Of a DNA stretch of 23,363 nucleotides, positions 1-7,922 are shown one piece after another. The first letter of the stretch is position 1. The number at the start of each line of letters is the position of its first letter. The DNA lies in assembly GCA_900550585.1 (NCBI GenBank), contig URST01000023.1, positions 1 to 23,363 on the forward strand. The letters run 5' to 3'. The notes under the pieces are model-generated. The model had not been told where the DNA came from and searched no databases. It was given only the letters and a program-made list of their open reading frames with translations. The translations under genes and the position numbers were made by a program. This stretch comes from an uncultured Eubacteriales bacterium (GTDB lineage: Bacteria > Bacillota > Clostridia > Oscillospirales > Oscillospiraceae).

Positions 1-53
<53 letters not shown>

Positions 54-102
54 CACATATACATCCGTCTGGGATCGTGCTGACACCCCGCCGGGGGAAA
101 AA

Positions 103-179
<77 letters not shown>

Positions 180-191
180 ATACTGTCAAGT

Positions 192-266
192 TGGAGCGGG
201 TGACGGGAATCGAACCCGCATCCCCAGCTTGGAAGGCTGGTGCCCTGGCCATTGTGCTACACCCGC
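192..266 (-). tRNA. tRNA-Gly (UCC)
   Basis: Minus-strand cloverleaf. The acceptor arm GCGGGTG pairs with CACCCGC, with discriminator T and encoded CCA at 192-194. The anticodon loop CTTCCAA sits between CAGC and GCTG, so the anticodon is TCC (Gly). It is the first gene of the tRNA operon, about 33 bases downstream of the promoter's -10 box. Confidence 0.96.
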
Positions 267-298
267 GTACGCCCTCCGCTCAAATCGTCAGCTCGATT

Positions 299-328
299 AT
301 ATTAGCACATCCCACCCGTATCTGTCAA
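299..328 (-). promoter_or_regulatory. Promoter of the tRNA operon
   Basis: On the minus strand a perfect -35 TTGACA (323-328) is followed, after 18 bases, by -10 TAATAT (299-304). An overlapping TATAAT (296-301) would give a 21-base spacer and is less likely. It faces tRNA-Gly. No equally good plus-strand promoter for hcp is visible in the same gap (267-385). Confidence 0.7.
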
Positions 329-385
329 GAATAAAATCGAAAATCTGAAAAATACTACCAGCAAACCAAACAGGAGGTATCCAGC

Positions 386-1957
386 ATGTCCGACATGTTT
401 TGTTTCCAGTGCCAGCAGACCGCCGGCAACAAGGGCTGCGTCCGTACCGGCGTATGCGGCAAGCAGCCAGACACCGCCAATTTGCAGGATGAACTGCTTT
501 GCGAGCTGATCCGTCTGGCGGAGGCCGCAGAGCAGCGGGGCGAGCACAGCCGCGAGGCATCCCGCCTGCTGATGGACGGGCTTTTCACCACGCTGACCAA
601 CGTGAACTTCGACAATGCCGCCATCCGCCGCTTCACCGACCGCGTCATAGTGGAGCGTCAGCGTCTGGGCGGCGGTGGATCGCCGGTAACGGCGCTTTGG
701 AAGGGCGAGACGGACATCGTCTCTCTGCGCTCCACGCTGCTGTTCGGCATGAAGGGCATGGCCGCCTACGCCCACCACGCCCTGAACCTGGGCTATGAGG
801 ACGAGACAGTGACGGATTGGTTCTACAAGGGACTGTGCGCTGTCAACAAAGAGCATTCCGTGGAGGAATGGCTGGCCCTCATCATGTCGTTCGGGCAAGT
901 GAATTTCCGGTGCATGGCCCTGCTGGACAGCGCCAATACCGGTACCTTCGGCGACCCGGTGCCCACCCGGGTGAACACGGACATCAAAAAAGGGCCGTTT
1001 ATCGTGGTGTCCGGCCATGATCTGGAGGATCTGCACCAGCTTCTGGAGCAGACAAAGGGTAAAGGTATCAACATTTACACCCACTGTGAGATGCTGCCCG
1101 CCCACGGTTACCCTAAGCTGAAGGCCTACCCGCATCTGGCGGGCAACTTCGGCACGGCGTGGCAGAGCCAGCAGACGGAATTTGACGCCATTCCCGCGCC
1201 TGTTCTGTTCACCACCAACTGCCTGATGCCGCCCCGCCCCAGCTACGCTGACCGGGTGTACACCACCTCCGTGGTGGGTTACGACGGTCTGACCCACATC
1301 GCCGCCGATGAAAACGGCCGCAAGGATTTCTCCCCCCTCATCCAACAGGCGTTGGCGCTGGGCGGCTACGACCACGACCACAGCATGAGCGGCATCAACG
1401 GCGGCCACATGCTGACCACCGGCTTCGGCCACGCGGCGGTGCTGTCCCACGCGGAGGCTATCATCGCCGCCGTGAAAAGCGGCGCCGTGAAGCACATCTT
1501 CCTTGTAGGCGGCTGCGACGGCGCCCATCCCGGCCGCAACTACTACACGGAATTTGTGAAGCAGACGCCCATGGACTCGCTGGTACTGACGCTGGCCTGC
1601 GGCAAGTACCGCTTCAACGACCTGGATCTGGGCGAGATCGGCGGCCTGCCCCGCATTCTGGACATGGGTCAGTGCAACGACGCTTACAGCGCCGTCACCG
1701 TGGCGCTGGCACTGGCGGAGGCCTTCGGCTGCACCGTCAACGACCTGCCGCTGACGCTGGTGCTGTCGTGGTACGAGCAGAAGGCGGTGTGCATCCTGCT
1801 GAGTCTGCTGGCGCTGGGCGTGAAGAACATGTACCTCGGCCCCACCCTGCCGGCGTTCCTGTCGGAGTCCGTGGTGAAAATTCTGGTGGATACCTACGGG
1901 CTCCAGCCCACCACCGCGCCGGAGCAGGATCTGGACGCCATTCTCCATCGGGGATAA
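386..1957 (+). CDS. hcp: Hydroxylamine reductase / hybrid cluster protein
   Basis: This 523-aa cytoplasmic Fe-S protein reduces hydroxylamine in vitro and is thought to act on NO or other reactive nitrogen species under anaerobiosis. The N-terminal cysteines C6, C9, C18 and C24 form the C-x2-C-x8-C-x5-C pattern of the class I cubane-cluster proteins of strict anaerobes. Candidate hybrid-cluster ligands, matched from memory of the family, are H211, E235, C279, C377 (in GGCDGAHPG), C405, C430, E464 and K466, so the full ligand set seems present. The ATG at 386 has an AGGAGG site at 372-377. Length is slightly below the roughly 550 aa usual for the class. The partner oxidoreductase Hcr is not in the window. 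The gene is monocistronic and ends at a strong hairpin. The family call is very secure. Confidence 0.97.
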   Translation: MSDMFCFQCQQTAGNKGCVRTGVCGKQPDTANLQDELLCELIRLAEAAEQRGEHSREASRLLMDGLFTTLTNVNFDNAAIRRFTDRVIVERQRLGGGGSPVTALWKGETDIVSLRSTLLFGMKGMAAYAHHALNLGYEDETVTDWFYKGLCAVNKEHSVEEWLALIMSFGQVNFRCMALLDSANTGTFGDPVPTRVNTDIKKGPFIVVSGHDLEDLHQLLEQTKGKGINIYTHCEMLPAHGYPKLKAYPHLAGNFGTAWQSQQTEFDAIPAPVLFTTNCLMPPRPSYADRVYTTSVVGYDGLTHIAADENGRKDFSPLIQQALALGGYDHDHSMSGINGGHMLTTGFGHAAVLSHAEAIIAAVKSGAVKHIFLVGGCDGAHPGRNYYTEFVKQTPMDSLVLTLACGKYRFNDLDLGEIGGLPRILDMGQCNDAYSAVTVALALAEAFGCTVNDLPLTLVLSWYEQKAVCILLSLLALGVKNMYLGPTLPAFLSESVVKILVDTYGLQPTTAPEQDLDAILHRG

Positions 1958-1960
1958 AGG

Positions 1961-1990
1961 AAAAGAGACGGCTCTCGCCGTCTCTTTTTT
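1961..1990. terminator. Bidirectional terminator between hcp and the MATE gene
   Basis: A 12-bp perfect stem (1961-1972 with 1977-1988) has a TCTC loop. A-runs and T-runs sit at both ends of the arms, so it can terminate both convergent transcripts. The last T's overlap the MATE stop codon (1989-1991). Confidence 0.85.
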
Positions 1991-3455
1991 ATACCTGACC
2001 GCTCCGCAGGTAGCGGTAATCCATGCGCAGGATGTTGCGGATCAGCGGTATGCTGAGCACTGTGTCGGCGGCGATCCAGGCCATCGGGTCAGCGGCGCAC
2101 AGCGCGTAAAACGCCAGCGGAGGCGCCGCGGCGCTGACCGTGCCGCCTGCCACGGCAGCGGGCAGCAGCAGGCACACCGAGATGCGGGCCACCAGCTCCG
2201 CCCCGCCGGCGCCCAGCACGAAGGGCGACCGCCCGATGCCCTGCACGCAGTTGCGGATGAGGAAGATGCCGCCCAGGAACGGATACATGGCAAAGTCCAC
2301 ATAGAGGTATGTATTGCCGAAGCGCACCGTTTCCTCCGTCACCTTGTCGGCGCTGAGGAACACATGGAGGTACAGGTCATTGACCGTCAGCAGCAATCCG
2401 ATACCCGCCGCGCACAGCACCATGATACCCATGACCGCCATACCCTGCAGCGTGCCCTTTCTGATACGGTCATACCGACCCGCCCCCAGATTCTGAGCGG
2501 TAAAGCTGGTCATGGCCGTGCCCAGCGCGTTCATGGGCGTCACCACCAGGTTTGACAGCTTGTTGGCCGCGCCGAAGCCATTCTGCGCGGCGCTGGACAC
2601 CATGCGACCGTCCAGCATGTCGAACTGCACCACCACGCTCTGCATGACGATGATGCCGATGGCCAGCACGGAGAACTGCAGACCCAGCGGGATGCCCCGG
2701 CTCACATGGCGGCGCACATCATACATGGTGATGTGCCAGTCCTCCCGTCTCAGGCGGATATCCGGATAGCGGGCAAAGGCGTAGCAGAAGCAGGCCACGG
2801 TGCTGATGAGCTGGGCGGCCACAGTGGCGGCGGCCGCGCCCGCCACGCCCCAGCGGAATTTCAGGATGAACAGCAGGTCCAGTCCCACGTTCAGCAGGGT
2901 GGAGAACAGCAGGAACACCAGTGGTGTCACGGAATCGCCCATGCTCCGCAGGAACGAGCAGATAAAATTGTAAAACAGCTGGGCGCCGATGCCCACGAAG
3001 ATGATGAAGCAGTAGGTATAGGCGGCGCGGTAGACCTCCGGGTCCTCCGGCGTCACGTTGATCCACGCCAGCATGGGGTCCAGCAGTGCCAGTGCCAGCG
3101 CCGTCAGCACCACCGTCAGAGCGGCGGACAGCACGATCTGTGTGGCAAGGCTGCGGCGGACGCCGGCGTTGTTCTGCGCGCCCACATGGCAGGAAGTCAC
3201 CACGCAGAAGCCGGCGCTGACACCGAAGGCGAACTGCAGAAAGATGAACACCAGCGAGGCCGTATCGTTGACGCCGGCCACCTCCTGCGCCGTCAGGGTC
3301 TGACCCACGATGGCGGCATCGCTGATGGAATAGACCTGCTGGAGCAGGTAGGACAGGATCACCGGCAGCGAGAACACCAGAATGGTTTTCCAGCACGTCC
3401 CCTGCGTCAGATCCAGCGGATGGAAAAGCTGGATATTTGTCTTTTTTGCGGACAT
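1989..3455 (-). CDS. MATE family efflux transporter
   Basis: A 488-aa polytopic inner-membrane protein of the multidrug and toxin extrusion (MATE/NorM) family, which exports organic cations or other compounds against a Na+ or H+ gradient. The N-terminal stretch with FSLPVILSYLLQQVYSISDA and the AIVGQTLTAQEVAGVN region are typical of MATE helices 1-2. The second half repeats the pattern (NGFGAANKLSNLVVTPMNALGTA). Length fits the family, with about 12 predicted membrane spans. I chose the ATG at 3455 because GGAGG lies 8 bases upstream. An in-frame GTG at 3464 would abut that site. It is divergent from the ABC permease gene and has its own TTGACA promoter. Substrate cannot be read from sequence. 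Confidence 0.93.
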   Translation of the reverse strand: MSAKKTNIQLFHPLDLTQGTCWKTILVFSLPVILSYLLQQVYSISDAAIVGQTLTAQEVAGVNDTASLVFIFLQFAFGVSAGFCVVTSCHVGAQNNAGVRRSLATQIVLSAALTVVLTALALALLDPMLAWINVTPEDPEVYRAAYTYCFIIFVGIGAQLFYNFICSFLRSMGDSVTPLVFLLFSTLLNVGLDLLFILKFRWGVAGAAAATVAAQLISTVACFCYAFARYPDIRLRREDWHITMYDVRRHVSRGIPLGLQFSVLAIGIIVMQSVVVQFDMLDGRMVSSAAQNGFGAANKLSNLVVTPMNALGTAMTSFTAQNLGAGRYDRIRKGTLQGMAVMGIMVLCAAGIGLLLTVNDLYLHVFLSADKVTEETVRFGNTYLYVDFAMYPFLGGIFLIRNCVQGIGRSPFVLGAGGAELVARISVCLLLPAAVAGGTVSAAAPPLAFYALCAADPMAWIAADTVLSIPLIRNILRMDYRYLRSGQV

Positions 3456-3493
3456 AAGGGGCACCTCCCCATAGTTTTCTTTCCAGAATGCGT

Positions 3494-3522
3494 ATATTAT
3501 CCCCGAAAAACGAAAATGTCAA
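3494..3522 (-). promoter_or_regulatory. Promoter of the MATE gene
   Basis: Minus-strand -35 TTGACA (3517-3522), a 17-base spacer, and -10 TAATAT (3494-3499). It lies about 40 bases upstream of the chosen start codon. Confidence 0.72.
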
Positions 3523-3523
3523 T

Positions 3524-3536
3524 GTGCAGAATGCAC
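3524..3536. promoter_or_regulatory. Short dyad between divergent MATE and ABC promoters
   Basis: GTGCA-GAA-TGCAC is a perfect 5-bp dyad with a 3-base centre. It sits just upstream of the MATE -35 box and about 30 bases upstream of the ABC -35 box, where a regulator could affect both genes. It could also be chance. Confidence 0.3.
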
Positions 3537-3565
3537 GATACCGCCGGACCATCCCCCCTACCCGC

Positions 3566-3594
3566 TTGTGCGAAATTCGTGTTTGTTGTATAAT
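3566..3594 (+). promoter_or_regulatory. Promoter of the FecCD-type ABC operon
   Basis: A consensus -10 TATAAT (3589-3594) lies 17 bases after a weak -35 TTGTGC (3566-3571), about 35 bases upstream of the permease start. I see no clear Fur or DtxR box. Confidence 0.65.
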
Positions 3595-3628
3595 ACTTTA
3601 TATTTTCCCCGCGCGGAGGAGGACACAC

Positions 3629-4687
3629 ATGAACGGCAGGACTTCCCGGACACGGAAAAACACGGCGGTGGTCGTCATACTGGCCTGCGCCGTGGTGCTG
3701 GCCGCCTTTGCCTGTCTGCTGGTGGGTTCGTCCCGCATGACCGTGGGCGAGTGCCTGTCCGCCCTGCTGGGCCGCACCGGCGGTACGGCGGCACGGATCA
3801 TCTGGAGCATCCGCATCCCCCGTCTGCTGGCGGCGCTCATCGCCGGAGCGGGGCTGTCCGTTTCGGGTCTCATCATGCAGACCACGCTGGGCAACGCCAT
3901 GGCCTCCCCGTCCACGCTGGGCGTGTCCAACGCGGCGGTGTTCGGCGCCAACCTGTCCATCATCGCCTTCTCCGGCGGCTTTCTCTCCACCGGCAACAAT
4001 CTGGCCAACTACGGCGTGGGCGTCAGTCCCTTTGCCACATCGCTGCTGGCCTTCCTGTTCGCCGCCGCGTCCATCCTGCTGATCCTGGGACTGTGCCGCC
4101 TGCGGGCGTTCTCCCCCAATGTGGTGGTGCTGGCCGGCATCGCCATCGGCGCCATGTGGACGGCGGCCACCACGATCCTGCAGTTCTACGCCACGGACGT
4201 GGGATTGTCAGCGGCGGTGATCTGGAGCTTCGGCGATCTGGGCCGGGCCACCTACCGCACGGACTGGATCATGCTGGCCGTGGTGGCGGCCGGTACGGCG
4301 TTCTTCCTCCTGCTGTCATGGCGCTACAACGCACTGCTCAGCGGCGGCGACACCGCCGGGACACTGGGCGTCAACGTGGCGCTGCTGCGCTTTGTCTCTC
4401 TGCTGACCGCCTCCGTCATGACGGCGGTGTGCGTGTCGTTCCTGGGTGTCATCGGCTTTGTGGGCATCATCTGCCCCCACACCGTCAAGCGCCTGCTGGG
4501 GCAGGATCACCGCTGGTCCATCCCCGCCTCCGCCCTCAGCGGCAGTCTCCTGCTGCTGCTGGCGGACGTGCTGTCCCGCAGTCTGGGCAGCGGCTCGGCG
4601 CTGCCGGTGGGTGCCATCACCTCCCTGTTGGGCGCACCGTTTTTCCTGACCATCATTTTTGCCCGAAAGGAGTCTGCCGCATGCTGA
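3629..4687 (+). CDS. FecCD/BtuC-family ABC transporter permease (iron/siderophore type)
   Basis: A 352-aa membrane permease of the FecCD/BtuC family, which forms the channel for ferric siderophores, haem or cobalamin. After a basic N-terminus (MNGRTSRTRK) and a first membrane span come family motifs: IRIPRLLAALIAGAGLSVSG, then GNAMASPSTLGVSNAA, and late in the protein GFVGIICPHTVKRLLGQDHR, which contains the coupling-helix region that contacts the ATPase. The ATG at 3629 follows GGAGGAGG (3615-3622). A longer frame from 3488 has no ribosome site. Its stop overlaps the ATPase start by 7 bases. No substrate-binding lipoprotein follows or precedes it here, so the transporter borrows one encoded elsewhere or has lost it. 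Substrate is inferred only to class. Confidence 0.93.
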   Translation: MNGRTSRTRKNTAVVVILACAVVLAAFACLLVGSSRMTVGECLSALLGRTGGTAARIIWSIRIPRLLAALIAGAGLSVSGLIMQTTLGNAMASPSTLGVSNAAVFGANLSIIAFSGGFLSTGNNLANYGVGVSPFATSLLAFLFAAASILLILGLCRLRAFSPNVVVLAGIAIGAMWTAATTILQFYATDVGLSAAVIWSFGDLGRATYRTDWIMLAVVAAGTAFFLLLSWRYNALLSGGDTAGTLGVNVALLRFVSLLTASVMTAVCVSFLGVIGFVGIICPHTVKRLLGQDHRWSIPASALSGSLLLLLADVLSRSLGSGSALPVGAITSLLGAPFFLTIIFARKESAAC

Positions 4688-5445
4688 CCGTGGAGCATCT
4701 GACCTATCGCTATGGCCGCCGCAGCGAACCGGTGCTGCGGGGCGTAGATCTGACGCTGCAAAGCGGCGAGATCGGCATTCTGCTGGGCCGCAACGGCTCC
4801 GGCAAGACCACGCTGTTCAAAAACCTGCTGGGCATCTGCACCCCCGACGGCGGCTCCATCCGCTTTGACGGGCAGGAGCTGACGGCCCAGTCCCGTCGGC
4901 GCAGGGCACAGTGCATCGCCTATGTGCCCCAGGACATCCGGTTCGGGGATCTGACGGTATTTGACTCCGTGCTGCTGGGCCGCCTGTCCCGCTTCGGCCT
5001 GCAGGCCGGTCCGGCGGACCGCGCTGCCGCGGCGCAGGTTCTCTCCGACATGGGGCTTGCCCCGCTGGCGGACCGCCTTGTAACGGAGCTGTCCGGCGGC
5101 GAACGGCAGAAGGTGGCCATCGCCCGGGCGCTGGTACAGGAGCCGCGGCTGCTGGTGCTGGACGAGCCTACCGGCAATCTGGACGTGTCCAACGAGCACC
5201 TGATGCTGCGGGAGGCAAAAAAAGCGGCCCAGGAGCGGCATATCGCCGTCCTGAGCTCGCTGCACGACCTGAACCAGGCGCTGGCCTTCGGAGATCGCTT
5301 CTTCTTTTTGAAGGACGGCGTTATCCGCTACGCCGTCACCCGCGACGCTGTCACAGAGGATATGCTCCGGGATGTGTTCGGCCCGGAGCTGCGTCTGGCG
5401 GAGGTGGACGGCGAAAAGGTCGTCCTGCACCGCCGCGCCGGCTGA
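4681..5445 (+). CDS. FecE/BtuD-type ABC transporter ATP-binding protein
   Basis: A 254-aa cytoplasmic ATPase that powers the permease encoded just upstream. Seen directly: Walker A GRNGSGKT (36-43), Q-loop Q84 in YVPQD, signature LSGGE (137-141), Walker B LLVLDEP (157-163) and switch histidine H195 in SSLHDLNQA. These match the iron/cobalamin importer ATPase group. The ATG at 4681 overlaps the permease stop by 7 bases, which implies translational coupling and a 1:1 complex. Its stop is only 4 bases from the stop of the convergent MBL gene, with no hairpin between, so the two transcripts probably overlap. Confidence 0.95.
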   Translation: MLTVEHLTYRYGRRSEPVLRGVDLTLQSGEIGILLGRNGSGKTTLFKNLLGICTPDGGSIRFDGQELTAQSRRRRAQCIAYVPQDIRFGDLTVFDSVLLGRLSRFGLQAGPADRAAAAQVLSDMGLAPLADRLVTELSGGERQKVAIARALVQEPRLLVLDEPTGNLDVSNEHLMLREAKKAAQERHIAVLSSLHDLNQALAFGDRFFFLKDGVIRYAVTRDAVTEDMLRDVFGPELRLAEVDGEKVVLHRRAG

Positions 5446-5449
5446 CAGC

Positions 5450-6328
5450 TCACACCCGGCGCCACAGCATGCGGTTGTCCGCGAACTCCGCCGTCACCCG
5501 GCCCGTCTCCTTCAGCCACGTCAGATAGGAGCGCACCGTGCCGCCCACCAGCGCGTACTGCTCAAAGGTCATGGTCATACCGTACCGGTCGAACAGGGCC
5601 TTCAGCAGCTCCTCAAAGGCCAGCGGCTGCGCGCACAGCTCCGTGATACAGTCCCCGATCTCCCGCACCGTCTCCATATTGTACCGGGCCAGCGGCGCGA
5701 TGTCCTCCGTCACCTCTGCGTGGGCGGGGACAAACGCCTTGGCCTCCATTTTTTCCACCGTCTCCAGTGTGACCAGATACGCCGCCACATCGTAGATGTA
5801 GCCGATGCGGTACTTTTCCAGCGTCTCCCGGCTGGACAGGCAATCCGCCAGATACACCACGCCGTCCGCCGTGCGGAAGCCCACCATGTCCATGCAGTGG
5901 CCGGGCAGCGGCAGCAGCTCCATCCCCTGCGGCAGCACCTCCGCCGTCAGGTACGACGCATCGCTCTCCTGCGCCATGAGGAATTTGTGCCGCAGCTCTT
6001 TGGGGGGACAGCCGCCGTACAGCAAAGACGGCTCCAGCACCGTATGGCGGGTAAACGCGCACTCCGCACCGGGCGCGTACACACGGCAGTTCGTCTGGCT
6101 CTGGAGGTACCGGTTCCCGCCGATGTGGTCGGCATGGGAGTGGGTGTTGTAGATGGCCGTCAGGCGCCAGCCGTTTTTGTCCAGGATCTGCCGGGCCTTA
6201 CGGCCCGCGTCCTTGTCGCTGCCGCTGTCGATGAGGCACACGTCCGTGTCATTCAGCCGCACAAGGCCGATCTTGGCGGGACTCTGCACATAATAGCTGC
6301 TGCCGGATACCTGTATCAGTTCATACAT
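5450..6328 (-). CDS. MBL-fold metallo-hydrolase (complete metal-ligand set)
   Basis: A 292-aa metallo-beta-lactamase-fold hydrolase of unknown substrate, presumably cytoplasmic as it has no signal peptide. Metal ligands are all present: H63-x-H65-x-D67-H68 in THSHADHIGG, H144 in LPGHCMDMVG, D162 in YLADCL, and H203 in PAHAE. The C-terminal 80 residues look like a helical extension (ELLKALFDRYGMTMTFEQYALVGG) of the sort found in Clostridia MBL proteins, perhaps a winged-helix-like cap. The ATG at 6328 has GGAGGG upstream. It has its own promoter and is separated from the seven-gene operon upstream by a 21-bp hairpin, so it is probably a separate unit. Glyoxalase-II-like or lactonase activity is possible but not shown. 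Confidence 0.9.
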   Translation of the reverse strand: MYELIQVSGSSYYVQSPAKIGLVRLNDTDVCLIDSGSDKDAGRKARQILDKNGWRLTAIYNTHSHADHIGGNRYLQSQTNCRVYAPGAECAFTRHTVLEPSLLYGGCPPKELRHKFLMAQESDASYLTAEVLPQGMELLPLPGHCMDMVGFRTADGVVYLADCLSSRETLEKYRIGYIYDVAAYLVTLETVEKMEAKAFVPAHAEVTEDIAPLARYNMETVREIGDCITELCAQPLAFEELLKALFDRYGMTMTFEQYALVGGTVRSYLTWLKETGRVTAEFADNRMLWRRV

Positions 6329-6357
6329 CGCAAGACCCTCCTGCCGTGTTTTTTGTC

Positions 6358-6386
6358 ATTATACGGCATTTTTCCGGGACACGCAA
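6358..6386 (-). promoter_or_regulatory. Promoter of the MBL gene at 5450-6328
   Basis: Minus-strand -35 TTGCGT (6381-6386), 17-base spacer, -10 TATAAT (6358-6363). It sits just after the hairpin at 6397-6441. Confidence 0.68.
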
Positions 6387-6396
6387 GCAAAACCGC

Positions 6397-6441
6397 ACGT
6401 AAAAGCAGCGGCTCCGCCAAGCGGAGCCGCTGCTTTTACGT
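6397..6441 (-). terminator. 21-bp perfect hairpin ending the seven-gene operon
   Basis: Arms 6397-6417 and 6421-6441 pair without mismatch around a 3-base loop. The T-run lies inside the outer arm (CTTTTACG) rather than after it, so this is a terminator with a short embedded T-tract. The position, 26 bases after the last gene of the operon and before the MBL promoter, supports termination of the minus-strand operon. Confidence 0.72.
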
Positions 6442-6467
6442 ATGTCTTTTCGGATATCCGGCCTGCG

Positions 6468-7100
6468 TCACGCCTTCTTCTTATACCCGCAGTCGCAGTA
6501 CGGCCCGCCGGAGGCCAGCGTGTACCGGCGCACGAAATCCGTGGCGCCGCCGGCCTCGCTCATGGTGTAGTCCAGATGACACAGCGCCGGCGTCAGGTCG
6601 TACAGTCCCAGCTTCTTCATCAGCTCGCAGATGCCGCAGCGGGTGAACCGTCCTTCGTACCCGCTGCCGTCCGGGTACTGGATAAAGTCCATGTTCCACG
6701 AATACGGGTTGCAGTCGGCGGCGCGCAGGGCGGTGGTGGCCTTCATCCCGGCAATATCACCTTCGGTGAATTTCTTCTTTCCGCTCTTGCGGCAGAACCA
6801 TTCCATCGGCTTTGTCATCATGGCCGCGGCGTAGTAGCCCGTCAGGCGCTCCACATCCGGGCGCTCCGGCATGGACAGGATAAACGCCCCCAGCATGGCG
6901 CAGTTGACAATGTTCATCTTGAAGCGGTCGGCCTTTTCAAATTCCGGCAGCTCGTCGATGATCGCCCTGTACCGGGGCTTGGCCTTCCGGGCGACCTCCC
7001 CTGCCGTTTCCGGGTCATAGCCAAGTACGGCGGTCAGCTGACGGCGGAACGAGCCGCCGAACAGCGCCCACATTCCCCACGGCATTCCAGCATACTGCAT
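6468..7100 (-). CDS. L-2-amino-thiazoline-4-carboxylate (ATC) hydrolase-family protein, copy A
   Basis: A 210-aa soluble protein that resembles the family named after ATC hydrolase, an enzyme that opens the thiazoline ring to S-carbamoyl-cysteine in Pseudomonas. The diagnostic part is the C-terminus: C155-G-I-C158, KKLGLYDLTPALC (C174), D177-Y178, and a final RRYTLASGGPYCDC (C202, D203, C204). Copy B in the same operon (9375-10079) shares the spaced pattern K-x-x-G-L-x-x-x-x-P-A-L-C-x-x-D-Y and a terminal Cys/Asp motif. The ATG at 7100 has AAAGGAG 8 bases upstream. It is last in the operon, 33 bases after the alpha/beta hydrolase. The family call is from memory of motifs. The actual substrate is unknown, and many gut Clostridia homologues are annotated this way without proof. 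Confidence 0.78.
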   Translation of the reverse strand: MQYAGMPWGMWALFGGSFRRQLTAVLGYDPETAGEVARKAKPRYRAIIDELPEFEKADRFKMNIVNCAMLGAFILSMPERPDVERLTGYYAAAMMTKPMEWFCRKSGKKKFTEGDIAGMKATTALRAADCNPYSWNMDFIQYPDGSGYEGRFTRCGICELMKKLGLYDLTPALCHLDYTMSEAGGATDFVRRYTLASGGPYCDCGYKKKA

Positions 7101-7133
7101 GTTCCTCTCTCCTTTCGGCTCTCTTTAACTCTG

Positions 7134-7907
7134 TCACGGCCGCAGCATCGGCAGTTCCGGCAGCGTATCCCGTTCCATGACCGACCGCAGCAGCACCGCA
7201 AAGCCCTGTGGGTCGCGGATCTGGTACTGCATGTGGTCATAGCCCTCAAACACCGGAAAATGGCCCTGTGGGTACGCCTTCCGTACCGCGTCCCGGTACT
7301 TGTAGTGCTCCTCGCTGCTGCCGAACGCGAAATAGATGCGTCTTTGCAGATCCTCCGGCAGCGGCGGAAACGGCTCGTCCTCCAGACTGTCCGCCAGCTG
7401 GCGGCGCAGGCTGCCATACCGCAGCGCCCTGCCCGCCGCGATGAAATAGGGCTTGATGGCATCGTCATCGCACCACATGATCTTCTTCAGCGTGCCGCCC
7501 TTCGACCAGTACAGGCTCTTGATGGCCAGATACAGAAACGGCGTCATGATCCGCCGCGTCCCCTTTCCGATCTGCGCGAACTGTCCGCCGTCGAAATAGA
7601 CGTGCGACACAGGCAGCGCTGTCTGCGTCAGAAATACCAGTGCCAGATCCGCGCCGATGGAGGAGGCCGTCACCAGCGCAAGGCGCTGCACGCCCTGTCC
7701 GCGCAGAAATTCCTCCACCTGCCGCACCTCGTCCGCCTTGCTGATATACGTCTGCCCCGGACAGTACACAGTGGAGGTGGGCAGAATGCAGAAGTATCCG
7801 TCCCGCAGGTATCGCGCCACCGGTTCGCTGCTTGCCCCCGTCACGCCCATGGCGTGGAAGAACAGCACGGCGGGCGCCTGCCTGTCGCCCAGTGTCTCAA
7901 ATAACAT
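7134..7907 (-). CDS. Alpha/beta hydrolase
   Basis: A 257-aa cytoplasmic alpha/beta-hydrolase-fold protein. The oxyanion-hole strand is VLFFHAMGVTG (residues 14-24), and the nucleophile elbow is LVTASSIGADLAL with S83 as probable nucleophile, an A-S-S-I-G variant of the usual G-x-S-x-G. The late histidine is in FEGYDHMQYQ, and FGSSEEHYKYRD may supply the acid or a cap contact. The ATG at 7907 is preceded by GAGG at a 7-base spacing. The gene sits 15 bases after the small membrane protein and 33 before ATC copy A. Substrate is unknown. An ester, lactone or thioester would suit the neighbouring hydrolases. Confidence 0.82.
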   Translation of the reverse strand: MLFETLGDRQAPAVLFFHAMGVTGASSEPVARYLRDGYFCILPTSTVYCPGQTYISKADEVRQVEEFLRGQGVQRLALVTASSIGADLALVFLTQTALPVSHVYFDGGQFAQIGKGTRRIMTPFLYLAIKSLYWSKGGTLKKIMWCDDDAIKPYFIAAGRALRYGSLRRQLADSLEDEPFPPLPEDLQRRIYFAFGSSEEHYKYRDAVRKAYPQGHFPVFEGYDHMQYQIRDPQGFAVLLRSVMERDTLPELPMLRP

Positions 7908-7922
7908 GGTATCGCCTCGATC

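Noticed and set aside
302..1948. Long open frame on the minus strand over hcp (548 aa)
   Set aside because: It is the mirror of a well-conserved hcp frame in GC-rich DNA. Its Gln/His/Arg/Val-rich low-complexity translation resembles no protein and no ribosome site precedes it.
3568..5445. Apparent 625-aa frame that would fuse extra sequence to the ABC ATPase
   Set aside because: The part before 4681 is an out-of-frame reading of the permease gene. The ATPase starts with a normal ATG at 4681 that overlaps the permease stop.
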